From: Morchella semilibera
Taxonomy: Eukaryota; Ascomycota; Pezizomycetes; Pezizales; Morchellaceae
NCBI GenBank assembly: GCA_009192285.1
Contig: WBVU01000011.1
Location: 864,668 to 928,667 of the forward strand
DNA length: 64,000 nucleotides
Direction of reading: 5' to 3'
Shown here: positions 12,031-23,594 of the stretch, in pieces
Numbering within the stretch: position 1 is the first letter of the stretch
Layout of the letters: each line of letters opens with the position of its first letter
Position numbers and translations under genes: made by a program
The notes under the pieces: generated by a model
Database searches by the model: none
What the model saw: only the letters and a program-made list of their open reading frames with translations
What the model was told of the DNA's origin: nothing

Positions 12031-12560
12031 ATGGCCGACGTTGATATGAAGGATGCTACCGCTACCGCTACGCCAAAGGAGGGAAAAGCTGTCTCCAAGG
12101 GTGGACCCTCTGGTGATTCTGGAAAGCCACGATTCGAGGTTAAGAAGGTGATTTCTAGAGTAACTCACGTCAAAAGAGCGATGCTGATAAAGGAACAGTG
12201 GAACGCCGTTGCCCTCTGGTCGTGGGATATCGTCGTCGAGAACTGTGCCATCTGTCGCAACCACATTATGGACCTTTGTATGTTATTCTCCTACTAATTT
12301 CAATGTGGCTCAGAACACTAACTGGGGCAGGCATCGAGTGTCAAGCCAACCAAGCCAGCGCCGTCAGTGAGGAGTGCACGGTTGCTTGGGGCATCTGTAA
12401 TGTACGTTGTACCTTGTCTCATAACTGCATACTAGTTAAAGTGCTAATTTATTGTCAACAGCACGCCTTTCACTTCCACTGTATATCTCGTTGGTTGAAG
12501 ACTCGCCAGGTCTGCCCACTTGACAACCGAGACTGGGAGTTCCAGAAGTATGGAAAATAA
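12031..12560 (+). CDS. RBX1: RING-box protein RBX1/Hrt1, cullin-RING ligase subunit
   Basis: Exons 12031-12147, 12199-12277, 12331-12401 and 12462-12560 give 121 residues. RBX1 binds the cullin C-terminus and recruits the E2 in SCF-type ubiquitin ligases and NEDD8 transfer. After a disordered N-terminus ([16 protein letters not shown]) the protein has the beta-strand [18 protein letters not shown] that inserts into cullin. A RING-H2 domain follows with CAIC, the extra CIEC zinc ligands, the H-F-H cluster of [12 protein letters not shown], and [15 protein letters not shown] at the end. Length and motifs are those of the family. Introns are 51, 53 and 60 bp with GT..AG ends. It is convergent with the next gene, 380 bp away. 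Confidence 0.96.
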
Positions 12561-12942
12561 CTTCTTTCGTTAAAGAAAAAAATCAATTTCCTACAGGAAA
12601 TAGCACGGGAAGTTTCTGGGTATATGAATAAATGAGGAAATGCCACTGAGCAGTATATCTCTGTCCGTTTAACAGAGTTCATGGAACGGTTTGGAGCTTA
12701 CAATCAGCTTCCGCCTATTCCACCAAGACTGGGATTCCGTGTAATAAGCATATTTCTTTGTATTCTATCTGTTTTACCAACGGACGTTATACATTAGGCT
12801 TTACCTCTTTTCATATACTGGCGCGGGCCCAAGCACGGATACGCATGTAGCGAGGTTCAGGCTCGATCAAAAAGTGATTATGCAAACAAAGGCTTCGCTT
12901 TTGTAAATATATATATGTTATAACGACGTGCTTCTATTTATC
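12561..12942. other. Convergent 3' intergenic region
   Basis: About 380 bp between the 3' ends of the RBX1 gene and the prephenate dehydratase gene. It is AT-rich and should hold both 3' UTRs. No gene or clear repeat is seen. Confidence 0.5.
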
Positions 12943-13972
12943 TTAGCTCTCCTTATACCGCGACCCCTTCCTACCTTGCTTATCTACATAGCTACCCAAA
13001 ACTCTCAAGCCCACACAGTATTTCTGAAGTTCCTCCAGTGCCCGCTTGGCATTATCGGTCTCGGCGTGCCCCTCAAATTCAACGAAAAAGATATAATTCC
13101 ACTTGACTACTCGACTGGGTCTACTCACAATGGAGGTGAGGTTTAGATTAAAATCCTTGAAAACCCGCAAAGAATCGCAAAGCGCACCCGGCAGCTTATG
13201 ATCGATCGTAAACGACAGTAGGCTTTTATCTTTCTTTTTCCCACCCCCCTCCTCAACTGTCCATTCACCCGTGCTCACACCGGATCGTTTACTGGCCGAC
13301 AACACAAAGAAGCGAGTAGTATTATCGTGAGAATCCTCGATATTCTCGGCAAGTATCCTAAGACCCTTAACATCACTAGCAATCCTACTAGCTATTGCAC
13401 CAGCATCCTCAAAACCTGCGGCGATCTGTGCAGCTTTTGAGGTGGAAGAGACGTCCACTCTCTCCACACCTTTCAGGTTTGCGTTGAGCCAAGCCTCACA
13501 TTGACCGAACGCCTGAGGATGCGAGTAGATCTTTGTTATTGACTTGAGGTTCCTGGCAGGGGAGAGAAGGCAGTGGTGCACATCTAGATAGGCCTCTCCA
13601 CATACACGTGTGGAACGATATTGTGAGGCGCGATCGCAGAAGAGGTCGAGCGTAAAGACTACGGAGCCATTGGTGGAATTCTCGAAGGGAACCACACCGT
13701 AGGTAACGGTACCGTCCTCGACAGCGACGAAAATGTCTAGAAGTGGTTAAAAGTGTACGGATGCTTAAGGGTACAGTTTAGAGGTACCTTCGATTGTGGT
13801 CTTGGGCTCAAAGACATGGGTATTTGGGTCGAAGCATTCAATCGCTGCCTGTGAGACCTTTTATTAGGGATTGTAATGTACGGGAATGTTAGGTAAGACG
13901 TGCCTGATGAGAATAGGAAGTTCGTGGGCCTAGATATGCCACTGAAGGTAACGGGTTAGCTTTTGATGCCAT
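12943..13972 (-). CDS. PHA2: Prephenate dehydratase (phenylalanine biosynthesis)
   Basis: Exons 13904-13972, 13788-13848 and 12943-13736 give 307 residues. The enzyme converts prephenate to phenylpyruvate. Visible family features are VAYLGPRTSYSHQAA at the N-terminus, GVVPFENSTNGSV, the catalytic TRFFVLS block (T-R-F) and a C-terminal ACT regulatory domain with LPGALCDSLRVFKDFNLNLTSI and WNYIFFVEFEGH. The first intron (13849-13903) must start with GCACGT rather than GT to keep the frame, so it appears to be a GC-AG intron. The second (13737-13787) is GT..AG. ATG 13972 gives the expected short N-terminus; an in-frame extension upstream to 14167 lacks family likeness. Confidence 0.93.
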
Positions 13973-14799
13973 CCTGACTGCTTGCTGTTTGAATTTGAGA
14001 TGGTTGAAGAGCTCTTCGTCTGTTCCCGGTTTTCGCAGCTTGCCGGCGTGGTGATAAACAGAACCTTTAACGGAAACCGTCAACCGGAGGTGTAATATTG
14101 AAAGGTGGCCAACTTGATTAATTCTCGTTAGTCCCACAGTTTTGTGTGGTGAGCCACCGGTAGCCACAAGTCTTTACAGACGTAACTGATTACGAAGTGG
14201 AACGGACTAGCGATGGATTCTACTGGAATTCCATTTTGGTTTTTGGTTGTGCTCTCCGTCTATATTCGGTAGTGACACTCACAGGCTCTGGTGCAGAGGG
14301 CAATGGTTATATTTAATTCAGTACTTGTACAATACATGTAGGCACCATACAGTAGAATTTGGGCACTGCGGAGTTGGGCGCGGGGGAGGGGTCCGACAGA
14401 GCCTCCTTTATAACTGACTCATTCGCCTCACACAAAACCCCTGTCTTGCCTACATCTTCCAGTAGGTACATGTACTCTGTGTAAGTTGGCTTCCCCGCTA
14501 CAGGCTGGCCTGCGAATAGAGAAAAAAAAAATCTAAACCGACACAGTACACTTGATTACATCTTACCCAACCACTCCAAGTTACCTAATATACATCCTTT
14601 CCCTCGCTTCCGACCATTTCCCCCTCTTCTTTTTTCCTTCATCTCTCCTACCACAATACCATATCTGATCTCTGCTGGTTAGTTAAGACTATTTCCTGCA
14701 TTTGGTTCCTCTCTTTCCTTGCCTCTCTTTCTTTTGTGTGAAACACCTTTTTGACAGTTCTGGGCGGAGCAGATTTGTTGAGAATACAAAACAGCAAAG
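13973..14799. promoter_or_regulatory. Divergent promoter region of prephenate dehydratase and eRF1
   Basis: 827 bp between divergent start codons. It contains TACATGTA near 14334 and 14465 and pyrimidine-rich tracts at 14590-14650 and 14700-14730, as is usual upstream of highly expressed fungal translation genes. No gene is supported. Confidence 0.5.
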
Positions 14800-16386
14800 A
14801 TGTCGCAATCACAGCCAAATGAGGTGGAAAAAAACATCGAGATCTGGAAGGTGAGATTTAGATATTCCTCATACTCCAAACCTGTTTAGCTTCTTATAGA
14901 CTGGACGGGTTTGGTGTTTTAGTCTCCCCCCCCCTTTTTCACTTCCTTTTTTTTTTTTTTTACAAATGGTAGAGACTGACAACTTTTTTTCTCATGCATG
15001 TGTAAATAGGTCAAGAAGCTCATTAAGCGTCTCACTGAGGCGCGGGGCAACGGGACCAGTATGATCTCGCTGATCATACCTCCCAAAGACCAGATTTCAC
15101 GAGCAGCAAAAATGTTGGCCGAAGAGTTTGTTAGTGCTCTCTTCCATTACGCTGTGTGTTGTCATGTGACGCATGAAATTTATTGATAATATTGTGTAGG
15201 GCACTGCTTCTAATATCAAATCGCGTGTCAATCGTCTCTCTGTTCTGTCAGCTATTACCTCTACCCAGCAGCGTCTCAAACTCTATCCTCGTGTTCCCCC
15301 CAATGGCCTCGTCGTCTATTGTGGTGAAATTATTACCAGTGAAGGCAAGGAGCGCAAGATAAACATCGATTTCGAGCCTTTCAAGCCCATCAACACTTCA
15401 CTGTATTTGTGTGATAACAAGTTTCACACTGAAGCGCTTTCCGAGCTTCTAGAATCGGACAACAAGTTTGGGTTCATCATTATGGATGGTAATGGTGCGC
15501 TCTTTGGAACTCTTAGTGGCAATACCAGAGAGGTTGTCCATAAATTTTCCGTCGATCTGCCAAAGAAGCACGGTCGTGGTGGTCAATCTGCATTGCGTTT
15601 CGCTCGTCTTAGAGAAGAAAAGCGCCACAACTATGTTCGCAAGGTCGCTGAATTAGCAGTGCAGAATTTCATTACTGCGGACAAAGTCAACGTTTCTGGG
15701 CTTATCTTGGCTGGTTCGGCCGACTTCAAGACTGAACTGGCTCAGAGTGATATGTTCGATCCACGTTTACAGGTTAAGATTATCAAAGTTGTTGACGTGT
15801 CATATGGTGGTGAGCATGGGTTCAACCAAGCTATCGAACTATCCGCCGAGACTCTCGGTAACGTTAAGTTCGTTCAGGAAAAGAAATTGATCGGCAATTA
15901 CTTCCAGGAGATTTCACAGGACACCGGAAAGGTCTGTTATGGTATTGATGATACCTTGAAAGCCATGGAGCTTGGTGCTGCTGAGAGTATATCCCCTTTC
16001 GACTATACTATTGTTTCACCTTGTTTTAATACCATATAGCCCTTGTTGTGTTCGAGAATCTCGATGTAACCCGCTGGACCCTTAAATCCTCCACTGGCGG
16101 AGAGATTGTCCTCAACACCACAAAACAGCAAGAGTTGGACCGCGAAAAGTTTATGGACAAAGAGTCTGGCCAAGAGATGGAGGTTATTGAATCTATTCCC
16201 TTCCTTGAATGGTTGGCCGAAAAATATAAGGACTTTGGCGCAACTCTTGAGTTCGTGTCGGACCGTTCTGGAGAGGGCAACCAATTTGTCAAAGGCTTTG
16301 GTGGGATTGGTGCATTCCTTAGATACAAAGTCAACTTTGAGCAGCTCGCCGAGGTCGATGATGAGGATGAGTACTATGATGATTGA
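14800..16386 (+). CDS. SUP45: Eukaryotic peptide chain release factor eRF1
   Basis: Exons 14800-14850, 15010-15129, 15200-15986 and 16040-16386 give 434 residues, the usual eRF1 length. eRF1 recognises all three stop codons in the ribosomal A site and triggers peptide release with eRF3. The N domain has TASNIKS (N62-S65) and the YLCDNKF motif (126-132) for stop decoding. The M domain has the catalytic GGQ at 184-186 in [13 protein letters not shown]. The C-terminus is acidic ([11 protein letters not shown]), as in other eRF1s. Introns are 159, 70 and 53 bp; the 5'-most is long and T-rich, which is common in translation-factor genes. Convergent with the next gene. Confidence 0.97.
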
Positions 16387-17099
16387 TGGTGGGGACACCT
16401 CGCGGTTTATAGCGAGGACGTCATTCCAGACATAAGGTCTGAGGGCGTCCTTGGGAGGCGGCAGCGCTTGCGCGTTGTTCGTCACTCATTTTGTGGGGGG
16501 GGCTTGGTTGTGGTGGAGCCGGAAAATAGTGTTGGTTGTTGTTGAAAATGGTAGGTCAATCAACATCTATCAATTTTTCGATGGTATAGGATTAACAAGC
16601 TATAGAGTTGAATCAAAGTCATGGAGAGGGTAACAGGCAGTCGGTACCACGAATTATGGAGGCTGGCACTAGGAATGCGGGTGGATGGGTAGGCGTTCGA
16701 TCCTATTTTCTTTGGCTTTGGATATGGCTTGGTTCTGTGAAAACATTTTATTTAGAAAATCGATCTCGTTACATTGAAAAATCTCGGTTGATGCTCCCCA
16801 TTTCTTGATAGGTAGCTAGCTATAACATGCGAGTTTCATTATTAGGTCAATTCATGTGACATCACTCGTAAACCATATTCGCTAAGTGGTGGGGTGGGGC
16901 TAGACGTGGTTTGGTTACTTCGTGTACAGAGGAGTAGAGTGACGTATGGTAATATCGTGGTTAAATTTGAGGGTCTTTACCAAAGGAAAATAGTTTCCCA
17001 GTCACTCAGTTCTCATAAATGGAGATTAGATATTGTACTTGTTATAGGTATCATTTAATCTAAACATATTCCAACGGAGAACTAGCCGCTAAACTGGGC
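16387..17099. other. Convergent 3' intergenic region
   Basis: About 710 bp between two convergent genes. It is G-rich just after the eRF1 stop and then AT-rich. No coding or RNA gene signal is seen; the short reading frames have no family-like features. Confidence 0.5.
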
Positions 17100-18854
17100 C
17101 TATTCCTTCTCGATAACAGCGGGGGCCTTAATCTCCTTGCCCTTCAAAAACTCTAGCCCCTCACCAGCCTATTACATCAAATTAGTACAAAATTCACCAA
17201 CAGTATGCGGAGAAGGCTTACATATGACACCAGAGGGGAAACCTCAACACCGGTATCGTCTTCATTTGTCTCGCTTATAATCGTCGCCCCAGCAGCTTCC
17301 AACCACTTCTTTCCCTGTCTGAGGACGTCCCTCTTGCTGGTGTCCGGGTCATCTTCTCCAGTTCCCCTAGCGTTCTTGAGGGGTGAAAATTCATCTTCAC
17401 GCTTCACTTCAAGACAGGCAAAACGGGACAGTGGAATTCTTGGGAAAATGTCAAAGACGAACTGTTCAAGCTTGATACCATTCGGCTTTTCAGGCTTAAA
17501 CTGCTCTCCAGTTGTAGTGTCACAATAAGGAATCTTCTTCCTTGCGATGTGGTGGGGCAGACTGTGTACCCACTCAGGAATAGTCTCCAAAAAGCGGGTT
17601 GAGTAGTAGTGGTTGACAATATTTGCAGCGCGGAACTTGAGAATACTCTTGTTCTTCTCGTCGAGAGCTTCCGCAGTCTCGGAATCGATTTCGGAATATT
17701 CAACGACATCAGGCTTTCCGTTTTTCAGGATGATGAGACCCACAGACTCGGTAGCATTTCGTTTGCGGACCACCTTAGTGGCAAGGTCGACATCTTTCGA
17801 AGCGGAGAACCCTATGAATACTGGATCACACACCTTGACAAGACTGTTGTCGACACAGTAGGCGTGGACATGTTCAATAGACCTTGCACGAATGTCGGTA
17901 AGGACAGATGAAGTTATGAGAGCCTGATAGATACCACCATTACCATCAGGGGCAACAGCAACCTTTGATTTTGACTCGAGGATGATTTTACCCTCATTCG
18001 AAATGCAGGGCAAAACACCTTGCTCAAAGAAGATGACATTCTCTTTCTCAAGGCCAAAGTAATTGTTTTCCTGGAAAAAGTTCTCTGTGGGTCCACGAGT
18101 AGGGCCTGAGGTCATGATGTACCAAGGCACGACAGCCTTGTCCTTGCCTACTTTCTTTGCGCCAAGGGTTTGTACACGAAGAATACGCTCGGCTTGGAGC
18201 TGGAAAAGAGATTTCTTTGAGGGTAGACCAACATCGAAGCAACCTTTGGGGGCACTGGAGCCCAGGCGAGTTCCCTGACCACCTATATCCACGTGTTAAT
18301 GGTAATTAACATAAAGGCATTGCGTTTTATTTAAGAAGCTTACCAGCCATGAGAACTACGGCCACCTTGTTATTCCCGATTAGCTCGAGACCATGTTCAT
18401 TCCATGACTCGATATCAGATGGGGCGCTGTCAAGGATGGAAGCTGTTGCGGACTCAGGAAGTGGCTCAACAACTGGAGTCTCAGCCGGAGGAGGAGGAGA
18501 GAGCGCTTCTTTAGTAATGATCTGTCGATACGATTGATTTTTATATTAGCACCCCGGCAATGGTAGTGATGGTTGAAAGGTTATTCTATAGTTGAATAAC
18601 ACAACTAGCTTTTATGTGTAATGAGAACTTACAGAAATCCTCTTAGGGTCCATCTTTGACAGCTGGTGAAAAAGGGCAGCCTTTTCGGTGTCATTCAAGT
18701 CGTCAAAAAACGCAAAAACATGTTCCTGGCCGACTTCCGCAAACTTTTGTTTCAATTCGTTGACAGCCTCCGGAGAAGGAGCTCTAATATTAGAATCTCC
18801 GCCGAGGGAGAGCTTGTTGAGGGCGCTTTCAAGACCGGACTTGATTGCAGCCAT
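17100..18854 (-). CDS. UAP1: UDP-N-acetylglucosamine pyrophosphorylase
   Basis: Exons 18633-18854, 18344-18521, 17222-18282 and 17100-17168 give 509 residues. The enzyme makes UDP-GlcNAc from GlcNAc-1-P and UTP for chitin, N-glycan and GPI synthesis. The nucleotide-binding signature [17 protein letters not shown] spans about residues 130-146 and is split by an intron inside the first Gly of GGQG. Further family blocks are [49 protein letters not shown] and FVFDIFP. The short last exon ([22 protein letters not shown]) is the expected C-terminus. Introns are 111, 61 and 53 bp. It is divergent from the VPS53 gene. Confidence 0.96.
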
Positions 18855-19884
18855 AATAGTAATATGGATGATGGTATATGTGTATATACTACTAGATGGG
18901 TTGGCTTGTTGAATGGATGATTTTCGTGGGTGGTATCACTCGATGGGTAGTAGCAATGGAGTGTAGAGTTGAGTGGAAAGGGAGTAAGAAGAACGAGGGC
19001 AAGACAAGATGTATTTATTTAAAGACGAAGAGATAAGCTAAGCTACAAGCAAAAGGAGAGAGGTTCACAACCCCGCAGAGCTTCGTGGTCGTGGCTTCAG
19101 AAAAAAGTATGGGAGGGGGCGGGGCCTTGCTGCTATGCATATCTGTTTTTGGAAGCTTGTAGTCAGTCAATTGAATGAGGAGCCAGTGCGGGACGGGGAA
19201 CCCCACCACGGGTTGGTTGGTGGGATGGTCCACGCATATGATATCCTTGCAGGGGAAAGAGACTTTTTTTTGTGCCGAATGTGAGGGAGCACGATGCTCT
19301 TCTGTAGCACTCTAAATACATGTATACATAGTCTAGACCGTCTAGTTACCTGTACATGTATGTACTGTATTGTGCCAACATACCTGTGTTTTTAATTGAA
19401 GCTTCTGACAGCAGAGTCGAGGTCAGAGTGTAAACAGTAATCTTCACGCTGGAGGGGTATGGGGGGCATAGGACACGGCATGGGATATCAGCCCTAGGTA
19501 CTAGATTCAGACCCTAACGCAGGTATGTGTGTACTACTCTGCATACTGGTATTACCCGGCCTCGGTGCCACACATTTGTGACGCTTGACGCTAAGTAACT
19601 TTGATTTCCAGCTCGGGGAAGCTTAGACTGATTATCAAAAAGCTGAGCTCTTGAAGTTCCAAGTCCCTGTGCTATTTACTTTACTTACATACAAGAACCT
19701 CTACCCTTCTTAACGCTTCGGCATTAATTAGGTAAGTAGACACGTGTGTTGTACCACAGTAAGAGAAAGGGACTGTACTGAGCTCCCGAAGTTGTTGTAC
19801 ATATCGTAACTCTGTTACTACATGTAGCCATTAACATCTCAAAAATAGCCATCTCTTGTTTATCCAAACAAATATTTTATAAAC
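18855..19884. promoter_or_regulatory. Divergent promoter region of UAP1 and VPS53
   Basis: 1,030 bp between divergent starts. It contains TACATGTA near 19318, 19352 and 19819. No gene, tRNA or mobile element is seen. Confidence 0.5.
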
Positions 19885-22605
19885 ATGTTCGGGATGAACG
19901 GCTCCAGGGGAATTCCCCCGCGGGGAGGATTGTCGGTGGATCCCTTAGACTCTGGTAGGTAACTCCCGGCCATCATAACACTCCCTTCTAACAACCTTCA
20001 TAGGCGACTACGATCCTATTCACCATCTCAATGCGCTCTTTCCCCATCCCGCGACGCTTCAGAGCGTTCCAGCAACTTCGCAGGCACTCCACAACCACCT
20101 TGAATCCCTCGATACAGAGATATCACAACTCGTCATTACACAATCCACTACAAATGCAGACTCGCTGTCGCAGATCGCTGCGGCAAAGGCGGAGCTTGCA
20201 GAATTGCTAGAGAATATAGATACGGTTCGGGAAAGGGCTGTCAGAACAGAGGATGCAATCGCGGCAATGACAGCAGACATCAAGAAATTAGACTCCACAA
20301 AGAAAAATTTGACATTATCTATGACGGTGTTGAAAAGATTACAGATGTTGAGTATGCTTCCTGGAAATTGTGTTGTGCTGGCATGGGCCCTTTATTAACT
20401 TTAACCTTAGCCACTGCCTATGAACAGCTCAAAACTCAATCAAAAAATCGCCAATACCGCGAATGCGCATCCCTTATGTCTGCAGTTCTCGAACTCATGG
20501 CTCACTTTAAGTCCTTTCGTTCAATAGACCAAATTGCTACACTCTCGCGTAACGTTGCAGATCTCAAGGCAGAGTTATTAGAGCAGGTCTGCGAAGACTT
20601 TGAGATGGTGTTTGTAAAGCAAGAGGTCGCAATTAGGAAAGGAATGTTGGCAGAGGCCTGTAATGTCATGGATGCACTTGGAGATGGTGCCCGAGGACGT
20701 TTAGTAACCTGGTACTGCAACACTCAGCTAAGGGAGTACCGGCAAGTCTTTAGAGGCAATGATGAAGCGGGCTCATTAGATAATATTTCCAGAAGATATG
20801 CGTGGTTGAAAAGAATTCTGAAGGTTTATGATGAGGAGCATCTAGGGATTTTCCCGCCAAGTTGGAAGGTCAATGAGGTTTTAGCAAAGACGTTTTGTGA
20901 GGGAACAAAAGACGACTATAAGGGGATCCTAACAAGGGCTATGAGGAGAGAGGGTGGAAAGACTTTAGACGTAAACCTATTGCTGAAGTGTTTACAGGAG
21001 ACATTAGAGTTTGAGAACTTTCTTGAGGGGAGGTTTAGCAACGATGTGAGCGATTCTATGACCCAACATAGAGGACGGAACCACTGATATTTGACAGAGA
21101 GCCTCCATAGATACAATGAGTTCTCGGGACGAACGGCCATTGATCTTTGGCAAAGCAATATCAGAAGCCTTTGAGCCCTACCTCTCTCTCTGGGTGGATG
21201 CACAAGACAAGTATACTTCCCCCGCCACAATCTTAGCTTTAGCTAACTTATAATTAGACAACTGTCTAATATGATACCTTCATATCGTGCTGCGCCTCTC
21301 CGTCCGCCTGATGAAGATGTGACTGTCCTTCCATCTTCCATTGAGCTTTTTCATTTCTATCGCATAACTCTCGCTCAATGCGCTAAACTCTCCACCGGCT
21401 CCAAACTTCTCGACCTTTCCAAAACATTCGCAAAATACCTTGACGAATACGCCGAGGTTGTTCTTCTCCACTATTTCTCCCCCGAGAAAGCAATGTCATT
21501 AGCAGCAGAGGATGTAGTTGTTGTTCTAAATACCGCCGACTACTGTCATGTTACTACCTCCCAACTGCAAGAAAAGGTGAAATCTCGCGTCGATCCAGAC
21601 GTTGCAGATAAAGTCGACTTTGAACGCCAATCGGACGCGTTCCTTGGTGTCGTGAGTGCTGCAATCAGGCTTCTTGTTCGTAAAGTCGAAATTGCAGCGG
21701 AACCGGCCTGGCGCGAGATGCGAAATGCCCCCTGGAGTCGTCTGGAGGCAGTCGGTGATCAGAGCGGCTATGTCAGTGTCCTTATTACGGCTGTCAAATC
21801 TACTGTCGGTGAGATTCTAGGTTTAGTTGGAAAAGAAGCGTATCAGCGTGCTTTCTGCGATAAAGTCGTCGAAGCCATGGCATCTGCATTCTTGGCAAGT
21901 TTGGTTGGGTGTAGACCAATTGGGGGTGTGGGCGCTGAACAAATGCTTCTGGACGCCTATGTTCTCAAGAAAGGATTTGAAGAGCTCCTCACACTTCGCG
22001 CAGAAGCCGGGACAACACCCCCAGTTAGTTACATAAAATTCGTAAATAGGACACTCACCAAGATCGATACACTTCTTAAAACACTTCAGGTGCAGAGTAG
22101 TCCAGCCGAGGGCCTCGTACAAGCATATCTCATCCATATATCTGACCGTTCAGATACCAACTTCCGCAAGGTGCTTGACCTTAAGGGAATTCGCAGACCT
22201 GATCAATCCAGCTTTGTTGAGTTGTTTCGTGCACATATGGTGACACACGACAATCTCTCTGAGTCAAATCCATTTTTGACAGCTCTTGTTGTGCCATCCG
22301 GCAATATTAGCTCCACTCCAGGCGGAGGCGGTAATAACATAAGTGGTCTTGGAATTGCTGGTGTGGGCAGCAGTGGACTTCCGGGTGCTGGTGTGCTTGT
22401 ACCACCTAGATTTGACCCAAGCGGATTGGGGAGCGCGATTATGAATGCGGCAAGAGATGGTGTTGACAGGTTACAAACACAAACGCCCGGTGAGACCGAT
22501 GGGGAGGATGGTTTAGAGGGGAACCTCAGGACATTGGGAAGATTGTTTAGGAGGGACGGAAGTGGGATAGGTATTAGAGGGCGATTTGGGAGAGAAGGTG
22601 GATAG
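19885..22605 (+). CDS. VPS53: VPS53, subunit of the GARP/EARP vesicle-tethering complex
   Basis: Exons 19885-19954, 20004-20351, 20411-21045, 21098-21210 and 21258-22605 give 837 residues. VPS53 works with VPS52, VPS54 and VPS51 to tether endosome-derived vesicles at the trans-Golgi. The N-terminus has DYDPIHHLNALFPHP, then the CATCHR coiled-coil region (residues about 50-140, ending STKKNLTLSMTVLKRLQML). TAYEQL, RSIDQIATLSRNVADLKAEL and LEQVCEDFE follow. The C-terminal half has AISEAFEPYLSLWVDAQDK and SSIELFHFYRITLAQCAKLS. The Gly-rich tail (about residue 740 on) is variable in the family. Intron 4 is only 47 bp. An internal in-frame ATG-led fragment at 21271 is just the last exon. Confidence 0.95.
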
Positions 22606-23594
22606 TGAGTGTGATGTTTACTTTTTAAGGACAAGCATTGTATAGTAGCCTATAGTTATCGTGGTTAAATGTTTTGATCTTAATATAAAAGCCGAAAACC
22701 ATTCCGATAATGACTTTACATAGAATAAATCACACTATATATTCAAAGAGTTCACACAGCTGCATGCATGTATCAAGTATAAATAAATAAACAAAGAGTT
22801 CACATAGGCATTCAAACTTCCGGCAATCCAAGTGATAACAGGATTTCGGGATATTTCCTAGATATACTTGTAGTTGCCTACAGTACCGGATGAATTAATC
22901 GGTTGTTGTTCTGATAACTGTATTGTCTCATAAGAAGAAATATTGCAGAATATTTCATACAAATAGTACATGTACATTTTTTCGGTTAGGTACAGGCCGG
23001 AAGTGACCCGGAAATGCAGAGCATTACTGGAAAGTATTGTGGTAAATACATATTTGATTTCTCTCAATACCGTAGTACCTATAATACTGCAGAACTCAGT
23101 TTCTGCGGCACCCCCTTTTTTGGTACTGCACATAATATTGTAAGCACTTTCTAGTTGCACAGGAGGGGGCAGTACCATACTTACATATGTATTTGGGTAC
23201 ATTTGATTTGAGATTTGACTAATGTTCATTTTAGTTTTGAAGGCTAACTGCTCTAAACGACTCCAAAAACTCGCGAGCATATGCATATGCCTTAGTACAT
23301 ATAAACTGGGATATTCTTATGAGTACTATTGTACGGGGGTAGCTTATGGTTGCGCAGATGGAAATAAGCCATGGGCAAATAAGATATGGTAATTTGACTA
23401 TGGTCACCGTGCAAAGGTATCAATGACTATTTGCTATATAATCCAACGGTCTACTACTACCACTGTGGACCAGGTACTACATGTACGGAGACCCCGGCCG
23501 GCGCTGTGTAACGTGGTGGTAACATGGTTGTCAACACCTTTCTTCTAGAGCCTCACAGCTCTAAACAACAACAATATCTCCTCGCACCTCCGCC
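22606..23594. other. Intergenic region between two plus-strand genes
   Basis: About 990 bp, AT-rich. It probably holds the VPS53 3' UTR and the promoter of the next gene. TACATGTA occurs near 22970 and 23480. The 142-codon minus-strand frame at 22858-23286 has no family-like features. Confidence 0.5.

Noticed and set aside
22858-23286. 142-codon minus-strand frame after VPS53
   Set aside because: No family-like motif, AT-rich composition, no splice-linked extension.
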